A stretch of 64,000 nucleotides of DNA from an uncultured Lachnospiraceae bacterium (GCA_947631625.1 CANRMA010000004.1:62001-126000); one strand, 5' to 3'. Counted from the first letter of the stretch, positions 41,668-50,771 are shown. Translations and numbers: made by a program. Notes: a model not told the origin generated them from the sequence alone.

Positions 41668-42798
41668 GTGTCAGATAACGTTGATATGGATAACAGCAGG
41701 GTAAGGGAAAATAAAGCGGATAAATCCGTTATGACAAATGAAGCCTGTAAGGAGCTTATGACATACGGGGTTCGCGGTATGAAAGAAAAGCTAAAGAACC
41801 TTATAAGGCGTTACATTTTGAGGCAAAAGACTATGCCGGAAGATATGATATTCTGGCCTACGGGGCTTATTGCCGCTTCGTTGTGGGAGAATATGAACGC
41901 GGCCGGGAATGATGTGGAAGCGCGCAACGATGGCGCGGTTGCAGCCGCGCTTGCCGCATATTATGACAGGTGGGAGAGAAAAGGCGCTCCGGTATATTAT
42001 CCGGATGATCTGGTCGCGGGCGAGACGCTTCTTTCGGCATATGAAGAATTTGAAAAAGGCAGTAAAGCCGCGGCAGGTATGATAAATGAGCAAAACGCCG
42101 CTAAATACAAGGGACTTATAGACAGACTCGCAAAGTTTGCATTGGAATATCAGGCGGATGAAGCAGGTAGTCTGCCATACCGTGCGGGAAGCGGGCATAT
42201 ATATGTTGACATGATTGGAATGGTCTGTCCTTTTTTGTACGAATACGGCCGCCTTTATAACAATAATGAATGTATTGAGCTTGCGGTTAAGCAGATAACG
42301 AACTTCCTTAAATACGGAATGGACACAGATTCAGGTCTTCCGTATCATGGTTATGATACCGCTTCGGGTATAAAGTACGGCATAATAGGCTGGGGACGGG
42401 CTGTGGGTTGGATGCTTCGCGGAATGACAGGCTGTATGAGCGACGGATATGGGAAGGAACTCATTAAAGAAAGTTACATTGCATTGACTGACTCAGTCAT
42501 TAAATGGCAGCGGAAGGACGGAAGTTTTGCATGGCAGCTTCAGGCTGTAGACGGCCCTGCGGACACTTCCGCGTCCGGAATGATATGCGTTTCCATAAAA
42601 CGGGGCCTGGATATGGGAATTTTGCAGGGAGAGAATTACGGTCGGGTTCTTGAGGCAGGCTGCGATGCCATAAGAAGGTCGGTCAGGAACGGAAAGGTAT
42701 ATGACTGTTCCGGAGAATGTGACGGTTTTTCCCAATATCCGCAGCATTACGGGGCATATCCGTGGTCATTGGCGCCGGCTCTGGTATTGGATATATAA
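41668..42798 (+). CDS. GH88/GH105-like glycoside hydrolase
   Basis: A 376-residue alpha/alpha-toroid protein. WPTGLIAASLWENMNAA, YYPDDLVAGETLLSAYEE, AGSGHIYVDMIGMVCPFLYEYG (with the D-M family Asp), YHGYDTASGIKYGIIGWGRAVGWMLRG and the late SASGMICVSIKRG fit unsaturated uronyl/rhamnogalacturonyl hydrolases. No signal peptide is visible, so it is cytoplasmic. The start is probably the GTG at 41668 after AGAGGAG, though an ATG at 41686 is possible. A hydrolase of unsaturated uronides in a biosynthetic locus is unusual. It might trim, edit or recycle uronic-acid oligosaccharides. Confidence 0.75.
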   Translation: MSDNVDMDNSRVRENKADKSVMTNEACKELMTYGVRGMKEKLKNLIRRYILRQKTMPEDMIFWPTGLIAASLWENMNAAGNDVEARNDGAVAAALAAYYDRWERKGAPVYYPDDLVAGETLLSAYEEFEKGSKAAAGMINEQNAAKYKGLIDRLAKFALEYQADEAGSLPYRAGSGHIYVDMIGMVCPFLYEYGRLYNNNECIELAVKQITNFLKYGMDTDSGLPYHGYDTASGIKYGIIGWGRAVGWMLRGMTGCMSDGYGKELIKESYIALTDSVIKWQRKDGSFAWQLQAVDGPADTSASGMICVSIKRGLDMGILQGENYGRVLEAGCDAIRRSVRNGKVYDCSGECDGFSQYPQHYGAYPWSLAPALVLDI

Positions 42799-42876
42799 TG
42801 GATCAATGAGGATCGCATGATAAGACCGTGACATGATAAGGTTATCAATGCTGACGGAATGAAAGGACTAAGACAC

Positions 42877-43827
42877 ATGATAATAATCAAGGCAATGGGC
42901 GGTTTGGGCAACCAACTGCAGCAGTATGCGCTTTATAAAAAATTTGAGAGTATGGGGAAAGATGCGCGGTTTGATGTCACATGGTTTAAAGATCCCAAAA
43001 TGCAGAACAGTGTTCTGGCCGAAAGGCAGCTTGAACTTGACTGTTTCGAGGGGATTTCTTACAGGGAAGCTTCGCCCGAAGAGATAAAAGAAGTTCTTGG
43101 CAGGGGAGTTGGCGAAAAAGAAGGACCGGTTTCCAGATTAAAAAGAAAGTTCGTACCTTCGTCAAATCCCGTATTTGAAGAAAAAGATATGTATCACGAA
43201 GAGATATTCGGCTTTGACAACAGATATCTTACGGGATATTGGGCATGTGAAAAATATTATGCCGATATATTGCCTGCGTTAAGGCAGGAAATTCATTTTC
43301 CGATGCAGATCAAAGACTCGGATAATAAAAATCATATAAGGAACGAAGAGACTATACGTAAAATGGAGGAGACGGAGTCGGTAAGTGTTCATATCCGCAG
43401 AGGCGATTACCTGAGTGACGTAAATAAAGCGATTTTTGGGGGCATATCCACAAAAGAATATTACAAGGCGGCTATCGCTTATATTAAGGAACGCAGACCT
43501 GATGCGAGATTTTATTTCTTTTCTGACGATATATCGTATGTTAAAGAACATTATAACGAAGACGGCTATGAGACGGTTGACTGGAATAAAGGTCCGGACA
43601 GTTTTTATGATATGATGCTTATGAGCCGCTGCAAACATAATATTGCGGCGAACAGCACTTTCAGCTTCTGGGGCGCAAGGTTTAATCCCAATCCGGACAA
43701 AATAATGATAAGGCCGTCGATCCATAAGAATACTCAGGTCTGTGTGCCGCGGCAGATGCAGGAACTTTGGAAGGGCTGGGTACTCATAACTCCGCAGGGA
43801 AAGGTAGCAGTGGGAGGCGAAGTTTGA
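42877..43827 (+). CDS. GT11 alpha-1,2-fucosyltransferase-like enzyme 2
   Basis: 316 residues from the ATG at 42877, which has AAAGGA 10 bases upstream; an in-frame ATG at 42859 would add six residues without a ribosome site. IIIKAMGGLGNQLQQYALYKKF and the donor motif H172-I-R-R-G-D-Y place it in family 11, followed by FYFFSDDISYV and NIAANSTFSFWGARFNPNPDK. It is closer in pattern to the enzyme at 22278 than to the one at 25057. Its stop codon overlaps the TTG start of the next gene. Confidence 0.92.
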   Translation: MIIIKAMGGLGNQLQQYALYKKFESMGKDARFDVTWFKDPKMQNSVLAERQLELDCFEGISYREASPEEIKEVLGRGVGEKEGPVSRLKRKFVPSSNPVFEEKDMYHEEIFGFDNRYLTGYWACEKYYADILPALRQEIHFPMQIKDSDNKNHIRNEETIRKMEETESVSVHIRRGDYLSDVNKAIFGGISTKEYYKAAIAYIKERRPDARFYFFSDDISYVKEHYNEDGYETVDWNKGPDSFYDMMLMSRCKHNIAANSTFSFWGARFNPNPDKIMIRPSIHKNTQVCVPRQMQELWKGWVLITPQGKVAVGGEV

Positions 43828-45347
43828 ATAAATTAACTTTGGAAGAGATTTTTTACTATGCATTTTTTATATTGTTGTCAGTTACAAAGGGTTTTGGTTT
43901 TTATGAGGGACAGGCCATATTTAAACTGCTTGTTATCCCGGCGTTTATATGCGCTCTTATAAAGATCTTCATTACGCCTTATACCGTTTCGCAGTGGATA
44001 TTGCAGGTATTGCTGTTATCGTTGAGCGCGTTTATCTATTTCGAGTCCGGACAGCTTGGAATATTTTTTGTGATGTTTACCATACTTGGCATGAAAAATA
44101 TTTCCGTGAAAAAAGTGTTCAAAACAGGCTTATGGGTATGGTCGATTTGCGCGGTCATTCTGAGCGTATTTTCCTTTTTCAGACTGGAACACACCATATA
44201 CAGGGTGCACCCCAAAATGGGACTTGGCCCGATCTTCCGTTGGAGCCTCGGCTTTACGCACCCTAATATCCTGCATATAACATACTTTGTATTGTGCGCC
44301 TATATAATTTACGACCTTGCGGATGATTATGATCTTAAGCGCCTGATATATATGATGCTTGGGAATTTGTTGGTTTTTATTTATTCGATAAGCTATACGG
44401 GGTTTGGGATAACCGCGCTGCTTTTGGCAGGGGGGATCTATATAAAAGTAAGGCCGAAGTTTGGTCTGCCTGAAAAAATTGCGGTCAATCTGATCCTTCC
44501 GCTTTTGATGATCGTTTCTTTTGTGCTGCCGCTCATATTATATATGCCCTGGGTAGGGAAGATAAACGATATCCTGGGTTCCAGGATCCTGCTCGCGAGT
44601 CTGTTCCTGCAGCCCGGATATGTAAGCCTTTTTGGCATAAACACGGCAGGTATAGTGGACGCCTCCATAACTCTTGACAGCTCCTATATCTGGAGTTTTA
44701 TAAACTATGGCATAATACCGTTTATTTTATTAATGGCGGCATATTTCATTTTGATCGCTGACTATACGAAGAAACAAAAGACCGGAGAACTGATGATAAT
44801 ATTGTGCTTTCTGATCGCAGGATTTACAGAACAGCTGTTATTTAATACTTCTTTTAAGAACATAACCCTTATTTTTCTCGGTGAACTTTTATTCCGTCAG
44901 AAAGATACAGCCGTGGAGTACAGTCTGTTTCCGAAATTAAACCGACAGCCGGTATTACCGATGCTTAAGTTTGATCTGAATATACATTCTGTTCTGGCTC
45001 TAAGTTCATTTAAGAAAAAATGTGTGGTGTATATGGCTGTTGCCGCCGCTGTTGCGGCGCTTATCTGCGCGGCGGTACGGACGGAACCCAAAGGCTATAT
45101 CGTACCCAGAGTCTATACCGACGGATACGACGTGGATTCTTCCATATACCTTACAAGTGAAGACGACCCGGAATACGAGGGCTATACGATAATGAACTAT
45201 AAGGACGCGCAGACTCCGATGCAGCTTATAGAAGGAAACGCCATACGTATCGAAACCGTCAGATACTATCTGGGAAGCGTTATGATAGGCGCGCTGGCCG
45301 GATTTATTATCTGCATTTTCAGATATAAAAAGGAGACTTATGAATAA
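43824..45347 (+). CDS. Wzy-like polysaccharide polymerase 2 with extra C-terminal membrane hairpin
   Basis: 507 residues from a TTG at 43824 that overlaps the GT11 stop and has GGGAGG upstream; an earlier frame start at 43767 lies inside GT11. Residues to about 370 form a Wzy-like membrane domain of about ten spans with the WSLGFTHPNILHITYF motif, like the HPN motif of the protein at 30165. After a cytoplasmic linker, two more spans (VVYMAVAAAVAALICAAV and SVMIGALAGFIICIF) bracket a roughly 60-residue outside loop rich in Asp/Glu/Tyr. That end resembles a small chain-length-regulator (Wzz/CpsC) hairpin; this comparison is tentative. Confidence 0.75.
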   Translation: MNKLTLEEIFYYAFFILLSVTKGFGFYEGQAIFKLLVIPAFICALIKIFITPYTVSQWILQVLLLSLSAFIYFESGQLGIFFVMFTILGMKNISVKKVFKTGLWVWSICAVILSVFSFFRLEHTIYRVHPKMGLGPIFRWSLGFTHPNILHITYFVLCAYIIYDLADDYDLKRLIYMMLGNLLVFIYSISYTGFGITALLLAGGIYIKVRPKFGLPEKIAVNLILPLLMIVSFVLPLILYMPWVGKINDILGSRILLASLFLQPGYVSLFGINTAGIVDASITLDSSYIWSFINYGIIPFILLMAAYFILIADYTKKQKTGELMIILCFLIAGFTEQLLFNTSFKNITLIFLGELLFRQKDTAVEYSLFPKLNRQPVLPMLKFDLNIHSVLALSSFKKKCVVYMAVAAAVAALICAAVRTEPKGYIVPRVYTDGYDVDSSIYLTSEDDPEYEGYTIMNYKDAQTPMQLIEGNAIRIETVRYYLGSVMIGALAGFIICIFRYKKETYE

Positions 45348-47268
45348 TTTAACTTACTGCCGAATATTAAAGACCAACATTAATGTTACCAATATGTCCG
45401 ACACCATAGACTATATCACTGCCAATCTGGAGAGCCTGAGGGGAAACTATATCTGCGTTTCCAACGTTCATACAACCGTGATGTCATTTCGTGATGCAGA
45501 ATACAGAAAGATACAGAACGGCGGAGCTATGGCGCTTCCGGACGGACAGCCGCTTTCGGTTGTCAGCCGCATGAGGGGATACCGTGACGCCCGCAGGGTT
45601 CCGGGGCCGGATCTGATGCCGGCAATTCTGAAACTTTCCGAAGAGACGGGCTATACTCATTATTTTTACGGAAGTACGGAAAAGACGCTTAAGGAACTTA
45701 AAAAGAATATATTAAAAAAATATCCGAAGCTTAAGATAGCGGGAATGTATGCGCCTCCTTTCAGAGAACTGACCAAAGAAGAGGACGAACGCGCGGTTGC
45801 TGAGATAAATGCCGCGAAACCTGACTTTATCTGGGTGGCGCTTGGAGCGCCCAAGCAGGAGATCTGGATGTATGAACATAAAGGCAGAGTAAACGGACTT
45901 ATGCTCGGAGTTGGCGCGGCTTTTGATTTTATTGCGGGCACCGTGAAACGTGCGCCGGTATGGATGCAGAAGCTTTGTCTGGAGTGGGTCTTCCGGATAA
46001 TGCAGGATCCGCGGAGAATGATACCAAGATATGTCAGCACGAATTTTGCTTTCGTATATCATGTATTCAGAGAGAATATGTCCATAAGGCGCAAACGCAG
46101 GCAGAGAATAAAACAAAAGAAAATAAACGGCAAACCGTTAAGGATAGCCATGATAGGACATAAACGCATTCCGTCAAGGGAAGGCGGAGTGGAGATAGTG
46201 GTGGATGAGTTGTCCACAAGGCTTTCGGCAATGGGACATAAGGTAGACGCTTATAACAGATACGGCCATCATGTGTCCGGGAAAAAATATGACGATGAAT
46301 ACGGTCTTGGAGACAAGAAATATTATAAAGGTATAAGGATACGCATAGTCCCGACTTTCAGAAGCAGTAAACTGAATGCGATCGTATATTCTTTTCTGGC
46401 CACAGTCAGGGCGCTGTTTATACCTTATGATGTGATACATTATCATGCGGAAGGACCTTGCGCGATGCTGTGGCTGCCTAAACTGTTCGGCAGGAGGGTG
46501 GTCGCGACAATACACGGACTGGACTGGCAGAGGGCTAAGTGGGGGCGGGTCGCCTCTTTTGTGATAAAATTCGGAGAGAAGATGGCGGCAAAGTATGCCG
46601 ACGGAGTTATAGTGCTGTCAGAAAACGTCAGGAACTATTTTAAGGAAACATACGGACGTGATACAACTTATATACCTAACGCCGTCAGCCGTCCCGAAAG
46701 AAAAGGCGCTGAACTTATAACTAAGACATACGGCTTAAAAGAGAATGGATATTTTCTGTATCTGGCGAGGATAGTTCCGGAAAAAGGCGCGCATTATCTG
46801 ATCGAAGCTTTCCGTAAACTGGATACGGATAAAAAACTGGTTATTGCAGGCGGCAGCAGCCAGGCCATAGACTACATGAATAAGATAAATAAAATGGCGG
46901 CTGAGGATGAGCGTATCATTATGACGGACTTTGTACAGGGACAGATACTAGAGGAACTTTATTCCAATGCTTATGCTTTTATACTGCCAAGCGATGTTGA
47001 AGGTATGGCGCTTTCTTTGCTGGAGGCCATGAGTTACGGCAACTGCTGTCTGGTCAGCGATATCTGCGAAAATACGGAAGTGACGGAGGATAAGGCGCTT
47101 ACGTTCAAAAGAGGCAATGTGAGAGATTTAAGGGACAAGATGGAATATCTGTTAAAGAATCCCGAAAAAATGGAAGAATATAAGAGACAGAGCAGCGACT
47201 ATATCTGTGGTAAATATAATTGGGACGATGTTGTGAACAGGACTTTGGAAGTGTACAGAGGCAAATAA
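45340..47268 (+). CDS. Fusion of GT26 (WecG/TagA-like) and GT4 glycosyltransferases
   Basis: A 642-residue two-enzyme protein. Residues about 1-245 are a WecG/TagA/CpsF domain: NVHTTVMSFRDAEYRKI, GGAMALPDGQPLSVVSRM, RRVPGPDLMPAIL, WVALGAPKQEIWM and GVGAAFDFIAGTVKRAPVWMQ. Residues about 262-642 are a GT4 enzyme with the DUF1972-like start IAMIGHKRIPSREGGVEIVVDEL, YLARIVPEKGAHYLIEAF and LPSDVEGMALSLLEAMSYG. The linker is very basic (RRKRRQRIKQKK). Two consecutive sugars of one glycan are probably added by this one protein. It starts 8 bases before the Wzy-like stop. Confidence 0.9.
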   Translation: MNNLTYCRILKTNINVTNMSDTIDYITANLESLRGNYICVSNVHTTVMSFRDAEYRKIQNGGAMALPDGQPLSVVSRMRGYRDARRVPGPDLMPAILKLSEETGYTHYFYGSTEKTLKELKKNILKKYPKLKIAGMYAPPFRELTKEEDERAVAEINAAKPDFIWVALGAPKQEIWMYEHKGRVNGLMLGVGAAFDFIAGTVKRAPVWMQKLCLEWVFRIMQDPRRMIPRYVSTNFAFVYHVFRENMSIRRKRRQRIKQKKINGKPLRIAMIGHKRIPSREGGVEIVVDELSTRLSAMGHKVDAYNRYGHHVSGKKYDDEYGLGDKKYYKGIRIRIVPTFRSSKLNAIVYSFLATVRALFIPYDVIHYHAEGPCAMLWLPKLFGRRVVATIHGLDWQRAKWGRVASFVIKFGEKMAAKYADGVIVLSENVRNYFKETYGRDTTYIPNAVSRPERKGAELITKTYGLKENGYFLYLARIVPEKGAHYLIEAFRKLDTDKKLVIAGGSSQAIDYMNKINKMAAEDERIIMTDFVQGQILEELYSNAYAFILPSDVEGMALSLLEAMSYGNCCLVSDICENTEVTEDKALTFKRGNVRDLRDKMEYLLKNPEKMEEYKRQSSDYICGKYNWDDVVNRTLEVYRGK

Positions 47269-47285
47269 TTTATGCGGGAGCGGAC

Positions 47286-48671
47286 ATGAAAATTTTAATA
47301 GTAAATAAATTCCTATATCCGAACGGCGGTTCCGAAACATATATATTCGGGCTTGGGAAGCAGCTTGCCGATATGGGGCATGAAGTTCAGTATTTCGGTA
47401 TGGAACATGAGGGAAGGATAGTCGGAAACGCCGCAGAAAGTTATACTTCGGATATGGATTTTCATACCGGAAAACTTAAGAAGCTTTTATATCCTTTTAA
47501 GATAATATATTCTTTCGAGGCAAGGAAAAAGATAAGGGCCGTACTTAGGGATTTTAAACCGGATGTGGCGCATCTTAACAATATAAATTTTCAGCTCACC
47601 CCATCCATAATATATGAAATTAGAAAGTATGAAAAAGAGAGGAAAAAGTCCTGTAAAATCAATAACGACCGGGACGGAGCCGTAAATAACAGGTCAAAAG
47701 GCAGTGCCTGCAAAGACACAAAAGACATCAGGATGGGAATAAATGCCGCGGGAAGCTCGGTTAAAATAGTATATACCGCTCATGATTATCAGTGGGTCTG
47801 CCCCAATCATATGATGATGATACCGGACAGCGGGGAAATCTGTTTTAAATGCAGACGTGGTAAATTTATGGAGTGTACAAAAAACAGATGTATACACGGC
47901 TCGTTTGTAAAAAGTCTGTTAGGCAGCGTAGAAGCCTTTTATTATAAAATGAGAAAAACATATGGTCTTGTCGATGCGATCATATGTCCCAGTGAATTTA
48001 TGAAAAAGCAGTTGGACACGGACAGGCTTCTGGCAGGGAAAACAATAGTAATGCATAATTTCCTGAATATGGACAATACGGATCATGCTGATGAGGCGGA
48101 CGCAAAAAGAGAAAGAAACTCCAAGACTCAGGCAGGGCAAAAAGACATAGAAACGGTTGGAAGTCTGCCTGAACGATACGTCCTGTATTTCGGCCGTTTC
48201 AGCAGGGAAAAGGGCGTGGAGACATTACTTGAAGTATGCAGAAAAACGTCGCATATTAATTATGTGTTTGCTGGAACAGGCCCGCTTGAAAAAGAACTTG
48301 AGGGGCTGCCTAATGTAAAAAATATCGGTTTTGTCAGCGGTCCCACGCTAAAGAGGCTCATATCGCAGGCGCAGTTTAGCGTATACCCGTCTCAGTGGTA
48401 TGAAAACTGCCCTTTTTCGGTAATGGAGTCTCAGCTGTATGAAACGCCTGTCATAGCCTCCGATATCGGCGGAATTCCTGAACTTGTGGAAGAAGGCGTG
48501 ACCGGCGAGCTTTTTGAGGCAGGGAATGGAAAAGAGCTTGAGGCCAAGATAAGAAAGCTCTGGAACGATGAAGGTTTATGCCACAGATACAGTGAAAACT
48601 GTAAAAATATAAAATTCGATACAATTGAGGAATATTGTGGTAAAATAGTAGACGAAGTATATTCAAAATAG
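47286..48671 (+). CDS. Glycosyltransferase family 4 with variable insertions
   Basis: 461 residues from the ATG at 47286 (GGGAGCGG upstream), longer than a normal GT4. KILIVNKFLYPNGGSETYIFGLGKQLADMGHEV, YTAHDYQWVCPNHMMMIPDSGEICFKCRRGKFMECTKNRCIHGS (a cysteine-rich segment known in this GT4 subgroup), YFGRFSREKGVETLLEV and YPSQWYENCPFSVMESQLYETPVIASDIGG. Two polar, low-complexity insertions are visible: about residues 117-155, rich in Lys, Asn and Asp, and about 255-285, rich in Asp, Glu and Lys. Both fall in expected loops. Confidence 0.85.
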   Translation: MKILIVNKFLYPNGGSETYIFGLGKQLADMGHEVQYFGMEHEGRIVGNAAESYTSDMDFHTGKLKKLLYPFKIIYSFEARKKIRAVLRDFKPDVAHLNNINFQLTPSIIYEIRKYEKERKKSCKINNDRDGAVNNRSKGSACKDTKDIRMGINAAGSSVKIVYTAHDYQWVCPNHMMMIPDSGEICFKCRRGKFMECTKNRCIHGSFVKSLLGSVEAFYYKMRKTYGLVDAIICPSEFMKKQLDTDRLLAGKTIVMHNFLNMDNTDHADEADAKRERNSKTQAGQKDIETVGSLPERYVLYFGRFSREKGVETLLEVCRKTSHINYVFAGTGPLEKELEGLPNVKNIGFVSGPTLKRLISQAQFSVYPSQWYENCPFSVMESQLYETPVIASDIGGIPELVEEGVTGELFEAGNGKELEAKIRKLWNDEGLCHRYSENCKNIKFDTIEEYCGKIVDEVYSK

Positions 48672-48718
48672 TGAAATGGTAATTAATTATATTTAAACAG
48701 GAAAGCAGGTATATAAGA

Positions 48719-49714
48719 TTGGCGAGAAGAACATTGTACGGTACGGTTATCGTGACATACAGATGTAATGCGCGCTGCAACATGTGCGACTGTTTTCGCG
48801 ACCCTACGAGGCCCGAAGAGGAAATTACTCTGGAAGACATAAAGAAACTGCCCGAAATGGCTTTTACAAATATTACGGGCGGAGAGCCTTTTATCAGGCA
48901 GGACATACCCGACATAGTGAGGGAATTGTATAAAAAATCTGACAGGATCGTCATTTCTACGAACGGATATTTTACGGACAGGATAATCGCGCTGTGCAAG
49001 GAATTTCCCAAGGTCGGGATCCGTATAAGCATAGAAGGGCTGCAGGAGACCAACGACGCCATAAGGGGCATTCCGGACGGCTTTAACAGGGGCTATAACA
49101 CACTTAAGACTTTGGTGGAAATGAAGCACCCTGATGTGGGCTTTGGCATGACTGTGCAGGATATGAACTGTGAAGACCTTGTTCCGCTTTATAATATTTC
49201 AAATGATATGGGTATGGAGTTTGCAACCGCTACGCTGCACAATTCTTTTTATTTCAGAAAGACGGACAATAAGATCAATGATAAACTTAAGGTCGCGCAG
49301 AACTTTGAGAAGCTTATAAACGAACTTTTAAGATCCAATTCTCCGAAGAAATGGTTCAGAGCGTATTTTAATCACGGACTTATTAATTATATATACGGCA
49401 ACAAGAGGCTTCTGCCCTGCGATATGTCCAAAAACGCGTTTTTTATAGACCCGTTCTGCGATGTTATTCCGTGTAACGGTATGGAGAAAAAGGCGGTTAT
49501 GGGCAATCTGCGGCAGCAGAGCTGGGACGAGCTATGGAATTCCAAGCAGGCTAAAGAGGTGCGCGAATGTACAAAGAACTGTGACAGAAACTGTTGGATG
49601 ATAGGGAGCGCGTCGCCTGCAATGCATAAATATATATGGGTGCCGGCCTGGTGGGTATTTAAGCATAAGTTCCTTAAGGGCGGGAAGTACAGCTTGAAGG
49701 AGATAAACGGGTAA
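48719..49714 (+). CDS. Radical SAM protein with SPASM-type domain
   Basis: 331 residues with a TTG start after AGGAAAGCAGG. The radical SAM cluster motif is C16-x3-C20-x2-C23 (YRCNARCNMCDCF), followed by NITGGEPFIRQDIPDIV and STNGYFT. The C-terminal Cys-rich part, LLPCDMSKNAFFIDPFCDVIPCNGMEKKAVMGNL and ECTKNCDRNCWM, is SPASM-like and binds auxiliary Fe-S clusters. Such proteins in glycan loci may epimerise, deoxygenate or dehydrogenate a sugar, or modify a peptide. No peptide substrate gene is visible. It lies between a GT4 and a NodZ-like transferase with very short spacing. Confidence 0.87.
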   Translation: MARRTLYGTVIVTYRCNARCNMCDCFRDPTRPEEEITLEDIKKLPEMAFTNITGGEPFIRQDIPDIVRELYKKSDRIVISTNGYFTDRIIALCKEFPKVGIRISIEGLQETNDAIRGIPDGFNRGYNTLKTLVEMKHPDVGFGMTVQDMNCEDLVPLYNISNDMGMEFATATLHNSFYFRKTDNKINDKLKVAQNFEKLINELLRSNSPKKWFRAYFNHGLINYIYGNKRLLPCDMSKNAFFIDPFCDVIPCNGMEKKAVMGNLRQQSWDELWNSKQAKEVRECTKNCDRNCWMIGSASPAMHKYIWVPAWWVFKHKFLKGGKYSLKEING

Positions 49715-49715
49715 T

Positions 49716-50771
49716 ATGGGGCGTTTGCGGAATAAATCGGAACAACTGAAATTTGCGTTGTACTGCTATAAGCATGGGCAGGACAGCCGCTTTGTCAATA
49801 CCGTTAAGCAGCTTACGGCAAAAAATAATCTTATTTACGTGGAAACGTATGGAAATAAACAAAATAATGATGCAATCTTTTTTATAGATATGGAAGAGTC
49901 GCATTCAGGTTTCTTTGCGGAACATAACAGACTCCTTGCCATGCTTTATTTTGCGGACAAGTACGACATGACGCCTGTCGTAAGATATCATAAAGGGTAT
50001 TGCTATGCGGAGAAAGAGCCTGTCAATGGAACCACTAATCCGTTTGAGTATTATTTTGAGCAGCCGGCAGGGATAGGTTTGGACGAGCTTAAAACGTTCA
50101 AAAGGGTTTTCAGAAGCAGAAAAGAGAACAGCTACGAAGTTAATAAGCTCTGCGACGATCCCAACGGATACATGAGAAGCGAAGAATACTTAAATGAGAT
50201 GGCAAGGATCACGGCTAAGTATATAAGACTTAACGCGATTGTTAAAGATAAATTATATAAAGATATTGCCGGAATTTTTACAGACTCATATAAAGAAGCT
50301 GCTGATTGCAGAGTGCTTGGCGTACATGTAAGGGGTACAGATTTTAAGCAAAATTTCAACGGGCATCCTGTAAGCGTAGATGTTGACGAGTATTTGAAAG
50401 CAACTGAAGCCGCTTTTGAGAAAGGCGGTTATGATAAGATATTTTTGGCCACAGATGACAGTGAGGCGTTGGAGAGGTATCGTGCTGAATTTACGGACAG
50501 AGTAGTCTTTTATAAGGATGTAGTAAGAAGCAGCGGCGACGATACGGTAATGCACAGCCGGTCGGAAAGGAAAAATCATCATTATCTGTTAGGTTATGAG
50601 GTGCTTAGGGATATGTATACGCTGGCATCGTGCGATGGCCTCATAGCGGGACTGTCTCAGGTAAGTTATGCGGCAAGGATACAGAAAAAAAGCACAGGCA
50701 GGGAATACAGTGATCTGGTAATACTTGATAAGGGGATAAATTTTCATAAGAAAAATAACTGCCCCTCATAA
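49716..50771 (+). CDS. NodZ/O-fucosyltransferase-like glycosyltransferase
   Basis: A 351-residue protein with a GT-B fucosyltransferase-like core: VLGVHVRGTDFKQNFNGHPVSVDVDEYL (H204-V-R-G-T-D, the HxRRxD-type GDP-sugar motif), IFLATDDSEALERYRAEF and MYTLASCDGLIAGLSQVSYAARI. This fits bacterial relatives of NodZ/GT23 and protein O-fucosyltransferases. It starts 1 base after the radical SAM stop, so the two are co-expressed and may act on the same sugar or acceptor. With three GT11-like proteins it suggests several fucose-type side groups. Confidence 0.75.
   Translation: MGRLRNKSEQLKFALYCYKHGQDSRFVNTVKQLTAKNNLIYVETYGNKQNNDAIFFIDMEESHSGFFAEHNRLLAMLYFADKYDMTPVVRYHKGYCYAEKEPVNGTTNPFEYYFEQPAGIGLDELKTFKRVFRSRKENSYEVNKLCDDPNGYMRSEEYLNEMARITAKYIRLNAIVKDKLYKDIAGIFTDSYKEAADCRVLGVHVRGTDFKQNFNGHPVSVDVDEYLKATEAAFEKGGYDKIFLATDDSEALERYRAEFTDRVVFYKDVVRSSGDDTVMHSRSERKNHHYLLGYEVLRDMYTLASCDGLIAGLSQVSYAARIQKKSTGREYSDLVILDKGINFHKKNNCPS

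Noticed and set aside
43767..43823. Upstream start for the second Wzy-like gene
   Set aside because: It falls within GT11 coding sequence without a ribosome site; the TTG at 43824 has GGGAGG and overlaps the GT11 stop.
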